Source of the DNA: Humibacter albus DSM 18994
GTDB lineage: Bacteria; Actinomycetota; Actinomycetes; Actinomycetales; Microbacteriaceae
DNA: 64,000 nt
Direction of reading: 5' to 3'
Assembly (NCBI RefSeq): GCF_000421825.1
Contig: NZ_ATXT01000014.1
Location: 186,001-250,000, forward strand
The position numbers and the translations under genes are program-made. Shown one piece after another: positions 19,069 to 27,379 of this stretch. Under the pieces are notes generated by a model. It saw only the letters and a program-made list of their open reading frames with translations. It was not told where the DNA came from and ran no database searches. Position 1 is the first letter of the stretch, and the number at the start of each line of letters is the position of its first letter.

Positions 19069-19647
19069 ATGCATTTCGCAGTGTCGTTGTTCCCGCCTCT
19101 GGCACTCGGATTCTTCGGCCTGGGCACCGGCTACCTGATCTACGGACCACAGGAACTGATCGGCTGGCCGAAGCGCGACGAACGTGTCGACCGAGCGACC
19201 GGAGTGTGGGGCATTTGGTTGCCCGGTTTCTGTCAGCTTGTGACCGGCGTGATCCTGTTCGTCGGAATGACCTGGTTCCAGGTCTTCAGAGAGCCGCCTC
19301 TGTACATGGCTGCTCTCGCGTTCTCGGCATATGGCATCCACTGGTTCGCGATCGGCTACAACCGGTATCGCGGCAATGATCCTCGGCCGAACGCCGGAAT
19401 GTGCGTGGCGTTCTTCATCATCTCGGTCGTCGGTCTCGTCGTGTTCTTCGTGGCTGGTGACTGGCCCGTCGGGCTGCTGTTCGTCGGGCTTGCGCTGATC
19501 TACGCGTCGGACTTCTTCGCCGCGATCGGCCGCGCCTGGGGCGAGCGCTCGCTCGGCTTCTGGCACCTCGTCACCGGGCTCTGGCTGATGTACCTGATGA
19601 TCGCCGTGGCGTTCAACTTCTCACTGGGATGGGCGCTGCCGGTCTGA
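19069..19647 (+). CDS. six-TM membrane protein (acetate-transporter-like)
   Basis: A 192-aa integral membrane protein with six closely packed hydrophobic helices and short loops. The spacing of helices and segments such as FGLGTGYLIYGPQ and ALAFSAYGIHWFAI recall the SatP/GPR1/FUN34/YaaH (AceTr) family of acetate and succinate channels, but the family's N-terminal NPxPLGL signature is not present, so this is a weak assignment. ATG 19069 has AAGAAGG upstream. It stands alone between moeA and a strong hairpin. Confidence 0.7.
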   Translation: MHFAVSLFPPLALGFFGLGTGYLIYGPQELIGWPKRDERVDRATGVWGIWLPGFCQLVTGVILFVGMTWFQVFREPPLYMAALAFSAYGIHWFAIGYNRYRGNDPRPNAGMCVAFFIISVVGLVVFFVAGDWPVGLLFVGLALIYASDFFAAIGRAWGERSLGFWHLVTGLWLMYLMIAVAFNFSLGWALPV

Positions 19648-19696
19648 TCGGTTGATCCGACCTGATTCGTCCAGCGGGTCTAAGATCACGGTCGCC

Positions 19697-19735
19697 GCCG
19701 TCGCCGACGCACATTCCCCTCGCGTCGGTGACGGC
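19697..19735. terminator. hairpin between convergent genes
   Basis: GCCGTCGCCGACGC (19697-19710) pairs with GCGTCGGTGACGGC (19722-19735) over 14 bp with one G-U, leaving an 11-nt loop. It sits between the convergent genes ending at 19647 and 19835, a good place for a two-way terminator. There is no U-tract. Confidence 0.5.
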
Positions 19736-19834
19736 GACAGCCGGTAGGCCTGTCAGCGCGTGGCGCGGACTCGTCGTGCCTCGCGCTGTCGGGCCGCAAT
19801 GCCAGGGTCGCCGTGCCGGAGTGCGCAGTGCGTG

Positions 19835-20716
19835 TCAGGCGGCGGCGCTGCGTGCGCGGGCCACGACGCGTCCGCGTGCGGAGTCGGGGAAGGTGGAGAG
19901 CAGGTAGCGCACCTGGTCGGCGTCGACATCCGCGCCGAAGAGCTCGGTGTTCGGCTCCATGCGGATGCCCTCGGCAAGCGGGCCTGCGACCACGGGATCG
20001 AAGCCGAGGGCGTCGACGACGGAGGCGACGGCATCCAGGTCGTGTTCGTCATCGCCGGCGATCGCTATCGCCTTGCGTCCTGCAGCGCCGGTCGGTCTCG
20101 GCTCCTCGTCGAGGTCGTGGTACCCCATGTGGTTGAAGGCCTTGACCACCCGCGACGTGCGCAAGAAGCGTTGCACGATCTCGCTCGTCGAGGTGCGCGG
20201 GTCGTTGAGGTCGTCGCGTATTCCGTCGACCTCCCACCAGTAGTTCATCGCGTCGATCACGAGCTTGCCGCGCAACTCATCCACCGGCAGCGTCTCGTGT
20301 TTGCCGAGCGGCAGAGCCAGGATGACGGCGTCGGCTTCGCGTGCAGCCTCGGCTGCCGTCACCGCTCGTGCGCCCGGCACCAGGACCTCCACGATGAGCG
20401 CGATCTTCGCAGGGTCGCCGGATCCGGCCACGAGCACGTGGTAGCCGGCCTGGGCGGCCAGGCGGGCGAGCACGGTGCCGAGTTTGCCGGCGCCGAGGAT
20501 GCCGATGGTGCGGATGCCGGTGCTCCCGCTCTCGCTCATGCTGTCGGTCATGCTCTCGGTCTCGTTCGCGTTCGCGTTCGTGCTCTCGGTCGCGTTCGCG
20601 CTCTCGTCGATGTGCGTGCGCGCGCTGGTGCGCGTGTGGGCGCCGACGTCCCTGTGGGCGCTGATGTCCTCGCGGGCGCTGATGTCCTGGTGGGCGCTGA
20701 TCCCCGAGTCGGTCAC
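19835..20716 (-). CDS. F420-dependent NADP oxidoreductase-like protein with low-complexity N terminus
   Basis: From about residue 68 this 293-aa protein is an NAD(P)-binding Rossmann protein of the F420-dependent NADP reductase family: GILGAGKLG (72-80), [11 protein letters not shown], and a C-terminal part with [11 protein letters not shown]. It should transfer hydride to or from NADP(H) in the cytoplasm; whether F420 is the partner is not known. The first 65 residues are low complexity ([29 protein letters not shown]) encoded by short repeats. GTG 20716 overlaps the stop of the HxlR gene (GTGA), which supports coupling; ATGs at 20551 or 20539 are possible alternative starts that would remove most of the repeat. 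Confidence 0.8.
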   Translation of the reverse strand: MTDSGISAHQDISAREDISAHRDVGAHTRTSARTHIDESANATESTNANANETESMTDSMSESGSTGIRTIGILGAGKLGTVLARLAAQAGYHVLVAGSGDPAKIALIVEVLVPGARAVTAAEAAREADAVILALPLGKHETLPVDELRGKLVIDAMNYWWEVDGIRDDLNDPRTSTSEIVQRFLRTSRVVKAFNHMGYHDLDEEPRPTGAAGRKAIAIAGDDEHDLDAVASVVDALGFDPVVAGPLAEGIRMEPNTELFGADVDADQVRYLLSTFPDSARGRVVARARSAAA

Positions 20717-21474
20717 GCGGCCTCCTGCTTCGTCTTGTTCGGGTTCGTCTTGTTCGGGTTCGTCTTGTTCGGGTTCGTCTTGTTCGGGTCCGGCTTGTTC
20801 GAGTTCGCTGTGGTCGGGTTCGTCTCGCTCCGGTCCACCGTCGGCGGTTCTGTCGCGCCGGTTGTCGTGGCGGTCGTGATCGCAGCCGACAGTGCGGCGG
20901 TCCATTCCACGCTCCAGCGGGCAATGGCATCCAATACCGGGGCGAGGCTGCGGCCCTCAGTCGTGAGTGCGTAGCCGGTGGTGCCGGGTCGGGTGGGTGC
21001 GGGCCGGACGGTTGCGGGCCCGGTGATCGCGGACTCGGCGATGCTCGTACGGTCCTCGTCGGGTGGAGTAGCAGCGGTTCGGGCAGTCATGGCCTGAGCA
21101 CGGTCGGACAGGGCAGGCATGGAATGAGCGCGGTCGGGCGGGGCAGGCATGGCCTGCGCGGCGTCGGACGGGGCAGCCGCTGGCGGAGTGCGATCGGTTC
21201 GGGCACCTGGGGGCCGAGTGCCTCCGGCGCGAGCCTGGGTCGTGCTGTCGCCGGTCGCCTCGTCGGGCGATGCCGTGCGCTTGACCAGGCGGGCAGCTTC
21301 GAGCTCCTTGAGCCGTTGCGACAGCATGGCGTCGGTGATTCCGGGGATGCCCGCGCGCACTTGCGAGAACCGACGCGGACCGGCGAGCAACTCGCGCAGT
21401 ATCAGCCCGTTCCAGCGGCGGCCGATGAGTTCGACGGCGTCGTGGAACGCCGGACAGGCGGAGGGATCGTGCAT
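20713..21474 (-). CDS. HxlR family regulator with a large insertion in the winged-helix wing
   Basis: HxlR proteins are winged-helix repressors or activators, often thiol- or quinone-sensing. Residues 7-65 match the family ([50 protein letters not shown]) including the conserved Cys7. The second half of the wing and the last helix ([18 protein letters not shown]) appear only at 167-184: about 100 residues of Pro/Ala/Thr/Arg-rich low complexity are inserted where the wing hairpin should be continuous. The C terminus is another repeat, (NPNKT)n. ATG 21474 has GGAGAGGAAG upstream. The gene is coupled to the reductase downstream, a likely target (inference). Confidence 0.85.
   Translation of the reverse strand: MHDPSACPAFHDAVELIGRRWNGLILRELLAGPRRFSQVRAGIPGITDAMLSQRLKELEAARLVKRTASPDEATGDSTTQARAGGTRPPGARTDRTPPAAAPSDAAQAMPAPPDRAHSMPALSDRAQAMTARTAATPPDEDRTSIAESAITGPATVRPAPTRPGTTGYALTTEGRSLAPVLDAIARWSVEWTAALSAAITTATTTGATEPPTVDRSETNPTTANSNKPDPNKTNPNKTNPNKTNPNKTKQEAA
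20731..20805 (-). repeat. 15-nt tandem repeat, 5 units
   Basis: Five units of CGTCTTGTTCGGGTT (plus-strand reading) run from 20731, the last two degenerate. On the coding strand they encode the (NPNKT)n tail of the HxlR regulator. The unit keeps the reading frame. Confidence 0.9.
21091..21180 (-). repeat. 30-nt tandem repeat, 3 units
   Basis: Three related 30-nt units (21091-21120, 21121-21150, 21151-21180) encode 10-residue repeats of the type [10 protein letters not shown] inside the insertion of the HxlR regulator. Confidence 0.85.
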
Positions 21475-22110
21475 GTGTGCTTCCTCTCCTGTTGATTCCC
21501 TCTTCTGTGGGAGTTCCCGTCTTCTGTGGGATTCCCGTCTTCCGTGGGATTCCCGACTCGTGCGGGTTCCCGTCTCGTGTGGGGGTCCCCGTGGAGTTCC
21601 CATCGGGTTCCTCTCGAAGTACCCCTTCGGAGTCCTCTCGGAGTTCCCGTCCGATCGCCTTCGCATCGGAGGCCGACGGCGCGTGAGGGCAGACCGCTAT
21701 GGAATCCATAGTAGGTCGCTGGCGCAGGATCAGTCGGTCGAGGTCAGGGTCGGAGTCGAGTTCGGAGTCGAGTTCGGAGTCGAGGTCGAGGTCGGGGTCG
21801 AGGTCGGGTTCGAGGTCGGGGTCGGGTTCGAGGTCGGGACTGGGGTCGGCGGTCCGGACTGGGGTCGGCGGCCAGGGCTGGGGTCGGCGGTCGGGGGTCG
21901 AGGCGAGGTCGGGTCCCGGTCGCAGCCGGAGCCGACGCCGCAGCAGCCGCCGCGGCGGAAGCGCGCAACGAATGCAAGCGCGAGGGCCGCGGTCAATGCC
22001 CGTCCGCCTGTTCTTTCCCTCCCAGGCCGAGCGGCAGTCAATAGTACACAGCTACGAATGTTTGATCCTCTAATCGAACAGCATTTCGAATATACGTGAT
22101 ACCATAAGGT
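21475..22110. other. 636-nt intergenic region with degenerate repeats
   Basis: No convincing gene. Near the HxlR gene (about 21495-21640) there are degenerate copies of a TTCCCGTCTTCTGTGGGA-like unit. A 15-bp palindrome follows at 21697-21711. From about 21730 to 21915 a run of GTCGAG/GTCGGG hexamers gives open frames of Ser/Arg/Gly or Val/Glu only, which I regard as non-genes. The last 80 nt before 22111 are much richer in A+T than the rest of the window and probably carry the promoter of the HNH gene. Confidence 0.7.
21697..21711. promoter_or_regulatory. perfect 15-bp palindrome, possible HxlR operator
   Basis: CTATGGAATCCATAG is a perfect palindrome around one central base, in the upstream region of the HxlR gene. 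HxlR-type dimers bind such inverted repeats, so it may be its autoregulatory site; it lies 223 nt from the start codon, which is far. Confidence 0.35.
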
Positions 22111-23550
22111 ATGGACTTCGAAGAGATCGCGATTGCCGAGCTCACCGGCCTGGCCAGCCGGTTCGCAGCACTCGAACGCGATCTCGCGCGGCTGCAGGCG
22201 CGACGGGTGGCGCTTCTTGGCGAGGCCGACACCTGGGCGGAACGGCACGCGAACGCTGTCATCGGGCTCACTGAACCGCCGGCTTCCCGTCGAGAACTCG
22301 CTCACCGAATGGCCGTTGCCGAACTGGCCACGGCGACGCACATCTCTGAGCGCACCATCGCCGGTCATGTCGCAACGGCGGTGGGCATCCTCTCCCGTCA
22401 CGACACTTTCGCAGCCCTGGCCGATGGCTCGATCAGCATGGGACACGCGTCGCTCATCGCCGAGGAGGTCACCGGCCTCGTCGGTGTGGACGGTGAGCCG
22501 GCCGACGAATCGGTCGCCGCCGAGTTCGAGCACGCGATCCTCGAAGTCGCCACGGAGAAGTCGACCGGGCTGACGCGGCGCGCCGCGCGCAGGCTGCGTG
22601 AACGGTTCGCGCCCGAGTCCCTGACGACTCGGCACGAGCGCGCGTGCGAGCAGCGTCGCGTCTGGGTCGAGCCCGCCGATGACGGCATGTCGTGGATCCA
22701 CGCTCTGATTCCCACCGACGCTGCGGCCCTCTTCTGGCATGACATCACCTCGATCGCCGTCGATCGCCGTGACACGACGCGCGTGCCCGGGCAGCCTGAG
22801 AGCGTGATGGACGAGCGCGATCTCGATCAATTGCGTGCCGATATCCTGGCCGACCAGCTCGGCTTTCTCTCGGCGCTTCAGTGCGAGGGCGCCTTCATCG
22901 ACGGCACTCGCGACGGAGGAACCCCGATCGGATCCGCACCGACCCGAGTGATCCCCTCACTGCAGGTGCTCGTGACAGTGCCGGTGATGACGCTGACGGG
23001 AGTGTCCGACGAACCGGGCGAGCTGGATGGTTACGGTCCGGTCCCGCCGGAGATGGCGCGCCGCCTGGTCGCCCATGCGCCGTCGATGACCAGGGTCCTC
23101 ACTCATCCGGTGACCGGAACGGTACTGGATGTCGACCGCACGACCTACAAGGTTCCCGCCGCGCTTCGAAGATGGTTGGCGCTGAGAGACGGAACGTGTC
23201 GATTTCCCGGCTGCGGACGGCGGTCCCTCGCGTGCGACCTCGACCACACGATCGCGTGGGAGGACGGCGGCACGACAAGTGCCGACAATCTCTCGCACCT
23301 GTGCCGAAAGCATCATCGTCTGAAGCATGTCGTCGGCTGGACCGTCGAGCAGACCAGCGGCGTCGCCGGCGAGTTGCGGTGGACGAGTCCGACCGGTGCG
23401 GTGCGCACCAGTGCGCCCGCTGTACGAATGGGAGCTGTGGCCCGAGTGCCGACTACGCCCGAAGCCACGGCTGCGGAGGCCACTGATGTGGAAGCTGCCG
23501 GTACGGAACCTGCGGTGTTGCAACCAGTAGCGCCTGGATCGGTGCGATGA
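22111..23550 (+). CDS. DUF222 / HNH endonuclease domain protein
   Basis: A 479-aa protein of the DUF222-HNH type, the '13E12 repeat' family that is multicopy in many actinobacteria. The long helical DUF222 region (about 20-330) precedes a C-terminal HNH nuclease: Cys363, Cys368 (CRFPGC), Asp378-His379 (LDHTIAW), Asn393 (ADNLSHLC), Cys398 and His401/402, which fits a zinc-bound HNH fold. The biological target is unknown; mobility has been suggested for such families but no terminal repeats are seen. ATG 22111 follows an A+T-rich promoter region (TATACG at 22091, TACCAT at 22100). The tail of about 70 residues is Ala/Thr/Glu-rich. Confidence 0.88.
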   Translation: MDFEEIAIAELTGLASRFAALERDLARLQARRVALLGEADTWAERHANAVIGLTEPPASRRELAHRMAVAELATATHISERTIAGHVATAVGILSRHDTFAALADGSISMGHASLIAEEVTGLVGVDGEPADESVAAEFEHAILEVATEKSTGLTRRAARRLRERFAPESLTTRHERACEQRRVWVEPADDGMSWIHALIPTDAAALFWHDITSIAVDRRDTTRVPGQPESVMDERDLDQLRADILADQLGFLSALQCEGAFIDGTRDGGTPIGSAPTRVIPSLQVLVTVPVMTLTGVSDEPGELDGYGPVPPEMARRLVAHAPSMTRVLTHPVTGTVLDVDRTTYKVPAALRRWLALRDGTCRFPGCGRRSLACDLDHTIAWEDGGTTSADNLSHLCRKHHRLKHVVGWTVEQTSGVAGELRWTSPTGAVRTSAPAVRMGAVARVPTTPEATAAEATDVEAAGTEPAVLQPVAPGSVR

Positions 23551-23587
23551 GCCCGTGCGGGAACCCCGGTACGGCGAGCGAGGCGCG

Positions 23588-25189
23588 ATGAGTACGGCCC
23601 TGCTGGCCGGCGACCGTGCAGTGCACGAGACTGAAGCCGTGGACGATGGCGAACACGATGGCGAACACGATGGCGAACACGATGGCGAACACGATGACGA
23701 GCCCGAGGGTGCACACGGCGCGGCGCACGACGACGAAAACCCGTTCGACGCGATCATCGTCGGCGCCGGCATCGCGGGCATCACAGCCGCCGCACTGCTC
23801 AACAAGGCGGGACGGAGGGTGGTGGTACTGGAGGCTCGGGACCGCGTCGGGGGCCGAACCTGGACCGATCACAGCGCGGGCTTCAGCGTCGACCGAGGTG
23901 CGTCATGGATCCACGGCGTCGACGGGAACCCGCTCGTTCCGCTCGTCGAGGCGTTGGGAGTGCGCACCGCCGAGTTCACGGTGGGCAGCTTCCAGGCTGG
24001 TGGCCGCCCGATCGCGGACCACGACGCTTCGGGTCGGTTGATGGATGTCGCCGCCCAACGCGAGTGGCTCGACGACATCGCGGCCGTCGACGGAGCACTG
24101 CTGAGCACGATCGCAGCATCGCAGCCGGGCGACACTTACGGCACCGTTGTCGGCCGGGCCATTGCTGCTGTCGGTCTCGAATCGCCGGGAGGCAGCTCGC
24201 CGGGTGGCGACGCCTCGGGAGCAGACTCCGCCGACGCCGACGCCGACGCCGACTCCGTCGCCTCCGCCGACGCTGCCTCCGACCGTGCCGACCGTGCTCG
24301 CTCGTTCCACATGCACCGAGTGGAGGAGCAGTGCGGCGCCTGGATCGACCAGCTCGATGCACACGGTCTCGACGACGACGTCATCATCGGCGATGAGGTG
24401 ATCTTCCCCGACGGCTACGACGTGTTCGCGCGAACCCTCGCCCGCGGTCTCGACGTACGGCTCGGGCAGGTCGTGCACGAGGTCGAATGGGTTGACACAG
24501 GGGTCACCGTGCGCACTGCGGATGCCACCTTCCGAGCGGAGCAGGCGATCGTCACCGTGCCGCTCGGCGTCCTGAAAGCCGGAACGATCCGCTTCGAGCC
24601 CGCGCTGCCCGCCCCGATCGCCGACCTCGTGGACCGCGTCGGCATGGGCGTCTTCGACAAGGTGTTCCTGCAATTCCCGGAACGGTTCTGGGAGCCCGAC
24701 GTCTATGCCATCCGGTTGCACGGCGCCGGCGGATGGCCGTGGCACTCCTGGTACGACGTGTCCGTCGTGAGCGGCACGCCGATGCTCCTCACGTTCGCGG
24801 CCGGACCGTGGGGCAGACGCGTCGAGGAGATGGGCGATGCCGAGATCGCCGCATCCGTGCTCGGAGCGCTCCGCACGATGTACGGCGATGCCGTCCCCGA
24901 CCCGACAGGGTCGTGGATCACCCGCTGGGGACAGGATCCGTTCGCACTCGGGTCGTACTCGTATCTGCCTGTCGGCGTGCTCAACGAGGAGCGTGACGGA
25001 CTCGCCGAACCGATCGGCGGCGTACTGCACCTCGCAGGCGAGGCGACGTGGTCGGAAGACGCCGCCACCGTGCACGGCGCGCTGCTTTCGGGACACCGAG
25101 CTGCCGAAAGGGTGCTTGGACGGGAGATCGAACTGGACGACCTCAAGGAAGGCGCGCAGAGAGGAACGGACCGGACGGGCGAGGCTTAA
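23588..25189 (+). CDS. FAD-dependent amine oxidase (flavin monoamine oxidase family)
   Basis: A 533-aa flavoprotein. The FAD dinucleotide fold starts at about residue 55 (VGAGIAGITAAALL) followed by VVVLEARDRVGGRTW, and the C-terminal FAD motif LHLAGEATWSEDAATVHGALLSG ends the domain, as in monoamine and polyamine oxidases. The substrate is unknown. Two low-complexity parts are unusual: an acidic N-terminal array (GEHD)n coded by four 12-nt units, and an SPGG/DADAD stretch of about 40 residues inserted in the substrate domain. ATG 23588 is preferred over GTG 23555 because GAGCGAGG precedes it. It converges with the nucleotidyltransferase, overlapping by 4 nt. Confidence 0.88.
   Translation: MSTALLAGDRAVHETEAVDDGEHDGEHDGEHDGEHDDEPEGAHGAAHDDENPFDAIIVGAGIAGITAAALLNKAGRRVVVLEARDRVGGRTWTDHSAGFSVDRGASWIHGVDGNPLVPLVEALGVRTAEFTVGSFQAGGRPIADHDASGRLMDVAAQREWLDDIAAVDGALLSTIAASQPGDTYGTVVGRAIAAVGLESPGGSSPGGDASGADSADADADADSVASADAASDRADRARSFHMHRVEEQCGAWIDQLDAHGLDDDVIIGDEVIFPDGYDVFARTLARGLDVRLGQVVHEVEWVDTGVTVRTADATFRAEQAIVTVPLGVLKAGTIRFEPALPAPIADLVDRVGMGVFDKVFLQFPERFWEPDVYAIRLHGAGGWPWHSWYDVSVVSGTPMLLTFAAGPWGRRVEEMGDAEIAASVLGALRTMYGDAVPDPTGSWITRWGQDPFALGSYSYLPVGVLNEERDGLAEPIGGVLHLAGEATWSEDAATVHGALLSGHRAAERVLGREIELDDLKEGAQRGTDRTGEA
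23645..23692 (+). repeat. 12-nt tandem repeat, 4 units
   Basis: Four perfect copies of GATGGCGAACAC encode (DGEH) repeats near the N terminus of the amine oxidase, ahead of the FAD-binding domain. Confidence 0.93.
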
Positions 25190-25965
25190 TCCTCCGCCCG
25201 CGCGGCCCGCAGCTTCTCGGCGCAGTATGAGCGCACATCATCGACCAGGGCGATGAGTGATGCGGGGTCCGGTTCCGCTGTGGCGATGAGCTCATCAATG
25301 CCGTTCAGGCCCGCGCGCGCGAACAAGCGCTTCTCATTGGTGACCCAGATGCCACGCGCAGCGAGCACGGCATGCGCCGTGCACGTCGTCGCGCGCGCCA
25401 GTAGGCCCACGCACTGGGTGAGGCGCCCGGCCGCGGCAGGGTACCGTCGCGCATAGTCCAACTCGGCCGCCGCCTGACGCCACCACTCGTCGGATGCGTG
25501 CTGTCTCAGCGCGCCCGGATATGTCACGTCGGGGAGCGTCCCGACGAGCACGCGCTTGGACGCGAGTTCCGCCATCACGAGGTACGACGGCAGGGGAGCG
25601 AGATGGAACCACAGCGGCTCGGTGGTGAAACGGCCATCGGTGGCATCCTCGATGACGCGCTCGACGACATCCAGATCGCGGTAATGCACATCGCTCGCAC
25701 GACCGTCGATGGTGAGCCACGCTCCGCCGTTGAAGACGGTGTGCGATACCGAGCTCCAACTCCCGAGCTCACCGACGGTACCGGGCCAGCCGAGTTCGCG
25801 CAGCGTGTGCGGATCGAAGTCGCCTCGGTAGTAGATCGAGAAGTCCCAGTCGCTGTCAGGACGATTCGTCCCCTCCGCTCGAGAACCTCCGAGCGAAACC
25901 GCCTCCACGCCGGGCAACGAGCCCAGGGTGTTCCCGACGTATTCGATGAAGGCTTCGTCGTCCAC
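25186..25965 (-). CDS. nucleotidyltransferase domain protein
   Basis: A 259-aa protein with a minimal nucleotidyltransferase (Pol-beta fold) signature: GGSRAEG at 26-32 and the metal-binding SDWDF with Asp39 and Asp41; the third acidic residue may be in the following strand (ASDVHYRDLD). A helical C-terminal half resembles that of aminoglycoside/lincosamide-type or uncharacterised NTases. The substrate is unknown. GTG 25965 is 6 nt after a TAGCGT hexamer on the minus strand, so it is probably leaderless. Confidence 0.82.
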   Translation of the reverse strand: MDDEAFIEYVGNTLGSLPGVEAVSLGGSRAEGTNRPDSDWDFSIYYRGDFDPHTLRELGWPGTVGELGSWSSVSHTVFNGGAWLTIDGRASDVHYRDLDVVERVIEDATDGRFTTEPLWFHLAPLPSYLVMAELASKRVLVGTLPDVTYPGALRQHASDEWWRQAAAELDYARRYPAAAGRLTQCVGLLARATTCTAHAVLAARGIWVTNEKRLFARAGLNGIDELIATAEPDPASLIALVDDVRSYCAEKLRAARAED

Positions 25966-25971
25966 GCGGCC

Positions 25972-25977
25972 ACGCTA
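25972..25977 (-). promoter_or_regulatory. -10 element (TAGCGT) of a leaderless promoter
   Basis: On the minus strand TAGCGT is followed by 6 nt and the GTG at 25965 of the nucleotidyltransferase. Confidence 0.45.
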
Positions 25978-26003
25978 GCAGCGGCGCGTAGGTCGCAGGC
26001 GCC

Positions 26004-26087
26004 GTGCCGAAAGTGGGGTGCCGAAAGTGGGGTGCCGGAAGTGGGGTGCCGGGAGTGGGGTGCCGGAAGTGCGGTGCCGGAAGAGCG
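26004..26087. repeat. 14-nt tandem repeat, 6 units, noncoding
   Basis: Six units of GTGCCGRAAGTGGG-type sequence (26004, 26018, 26032, 26046, 26060, 26074) fill most of the 124-nt gap between the nucleotidyltransferase and the MFS gene. The 14-nt period is not a multiple of three, in keeping with a noncoding position. Confidence 0.92.
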
Positions 26088-26089
26088 GG

Positions 26090-27379
26090 CTAGGGGCGCC
26101 CCTCGTCGATCGGCACGTCCTCCAGACCCTCCGGCAGTTGCCGCATGCTGCGCAACGGCGAGAACACCACGATGCCGCACGCGAGCAGCCCGAGCAGACA
26201 GCCGAGCCACATCGTCGGCACCACACCGAGCCATCCGCCCAGCAGACCGGTGATCACACCACCGATCGGGATGACACCCCAGACGACGAAGCGGATCGAG
26301 GCGTTCATGCGCCCGAGCAACGGCGGAGGGCAGATGCGCTGCCGGAACGACAGTTGCCCCACGTTGTAGACGACGACCGCGAACACGAAGAAGAAGTCGC
26401 CCACGATGAGCAGCGGAATCGCCGCAGCAGAGAACACCGAGGTCAGCGGGATCAGGAACGGAGCGGTGGAGGCCACGAGCGCCGCGACCACGATGATGCG
26501 CCCTTCGCCGATCCGCCGCGACAGCGTCGACGCCGCAACAGCACCCAGGATGCCGCCCACCGCTCCGACCGCACCCACGACACCGTAGACGGCCGGCGAC
26601 AACCCCAGGGTGCGCAGCACGAAGATCGACAGCAACGTGGTCACGAAACCCTCGAAGAAGTTGGCGGATGCCGTCATCATCACGATTCGCCGCAGCAAAG
26701 GGTTGCGGAAGACGAATCCCAGCCCTTCCCCGATCTCGCGCACGAGAGAGGCGTGCTCAGATCGTTCGTGCTTCGGCTCATCATCCCGAATGGATGCCAC
26801 GAAACCGAACGAGAACAGATAACCGATCGAGGTCGCCAGCACCACGATCGGCGCCGGCATGATCGCCAGAAGCCCACCGGATGCCGCCGGTCCGCCGACA
26901 CGCGCCACCTGCGAGCTCGTCTCCAGCGCCGAGTTCGCGGCGGTGACCTGCCGGGACCGCACGAGCCGCGGCACATAGCTCTGGTACGTCACGTCGAAGA
27001 ACACGGTCGCGCCGCCCACCACAGCCCCGACCACATAGAGGTACCAGATCTGCAAGGCGCCGAGCCACCAGAGCAGCGGAATGGATGCCAGCGCCAGCGC
27101 ACGCACCGCATCCGCGGTCATCATGACGCGTCGCTTGCGCATGCGGTCGACCCACGCGCCCACCGGCAACCCGATCACGAGGAACGCGAGTGTCTCTGCA
27201 GCGCTGAGCAGACCGACCTCCTGCGCCGTGGCATCCAGCACCAGCACCGCGAGCACCGGGATCGCGAACGTGCCGATCTGCTCACCCGCCTGGCTGAGCG
27301 TCTCGCCCAGCCAGAGCCGCACGAACGACGGATTGCGCCAGACGGGCTCGCGCACAGGCGTGCTCACGGGGGCGCTCAC
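26090..27379 (-). CDS. MFS transporter (EntS/MefA-like)
   Basis: A 429-aa 12-helix major facilitator. The opening VWRNPSFVRLWLGETLSQAGEQIGTFAIPVLAVLVL and the loop PVGAWVDRMRKRRVMM (helix 2-3) are typical of the MefA/EntS-type efflux group (macrolide or siderophore exporters), but the substrate is not known. GTG 27379 overlaps the stop of the XRE-type regulator by 4 nt (GTGA), so regulator and transporter are made from one message. The 3' end is followed directly by the 14-nt repeat array. Confidence 0.85.
   Translation of the reverse strand: MSAPVSTPVREPVWRNPSFVRLWLGETLSQAGEQIGTFAIPVLAVLVLDATAQEVGLLSAAETLAFLVIGLPVGAWVDRMRKRRVMMTADAVRALALASIPLLWWLGALQIWYLYVVGAVVGGATVFFDVTYQSYVPRLVRSRQVTAANSALETSSQVARVGGPAASGGLLAIMPAPIVVLATSIGYLFSFGFVASIRDDEPKHERSEHASLVREIGEGLGFVFRNPLLRRIVMMTASANFFEGFVTTLLSIFVLRTLGLSPAVYGVVGAVGAVGGILGAVAASTLSRRIGEGRIIVVAALVASTAPFLIPLTSVFSAAAIPLLIVGDFFFVFAVVVYNVGQLSFRQRICPPPLLGRMNASIRFVVWGVIPIGGVITGLLGGWLGVVPTMWLGCLLGLLACGIVVFSPLRSMRQLPEGLEDVPIDEGRP

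Noticed and set aside
21699-22073. Ser/Arg/Gly-repeat open frame in the intergenic region
   Set aside because: It is a reading of GTCGAG/GTCGGG hexamer repeats with no start signal or domain.
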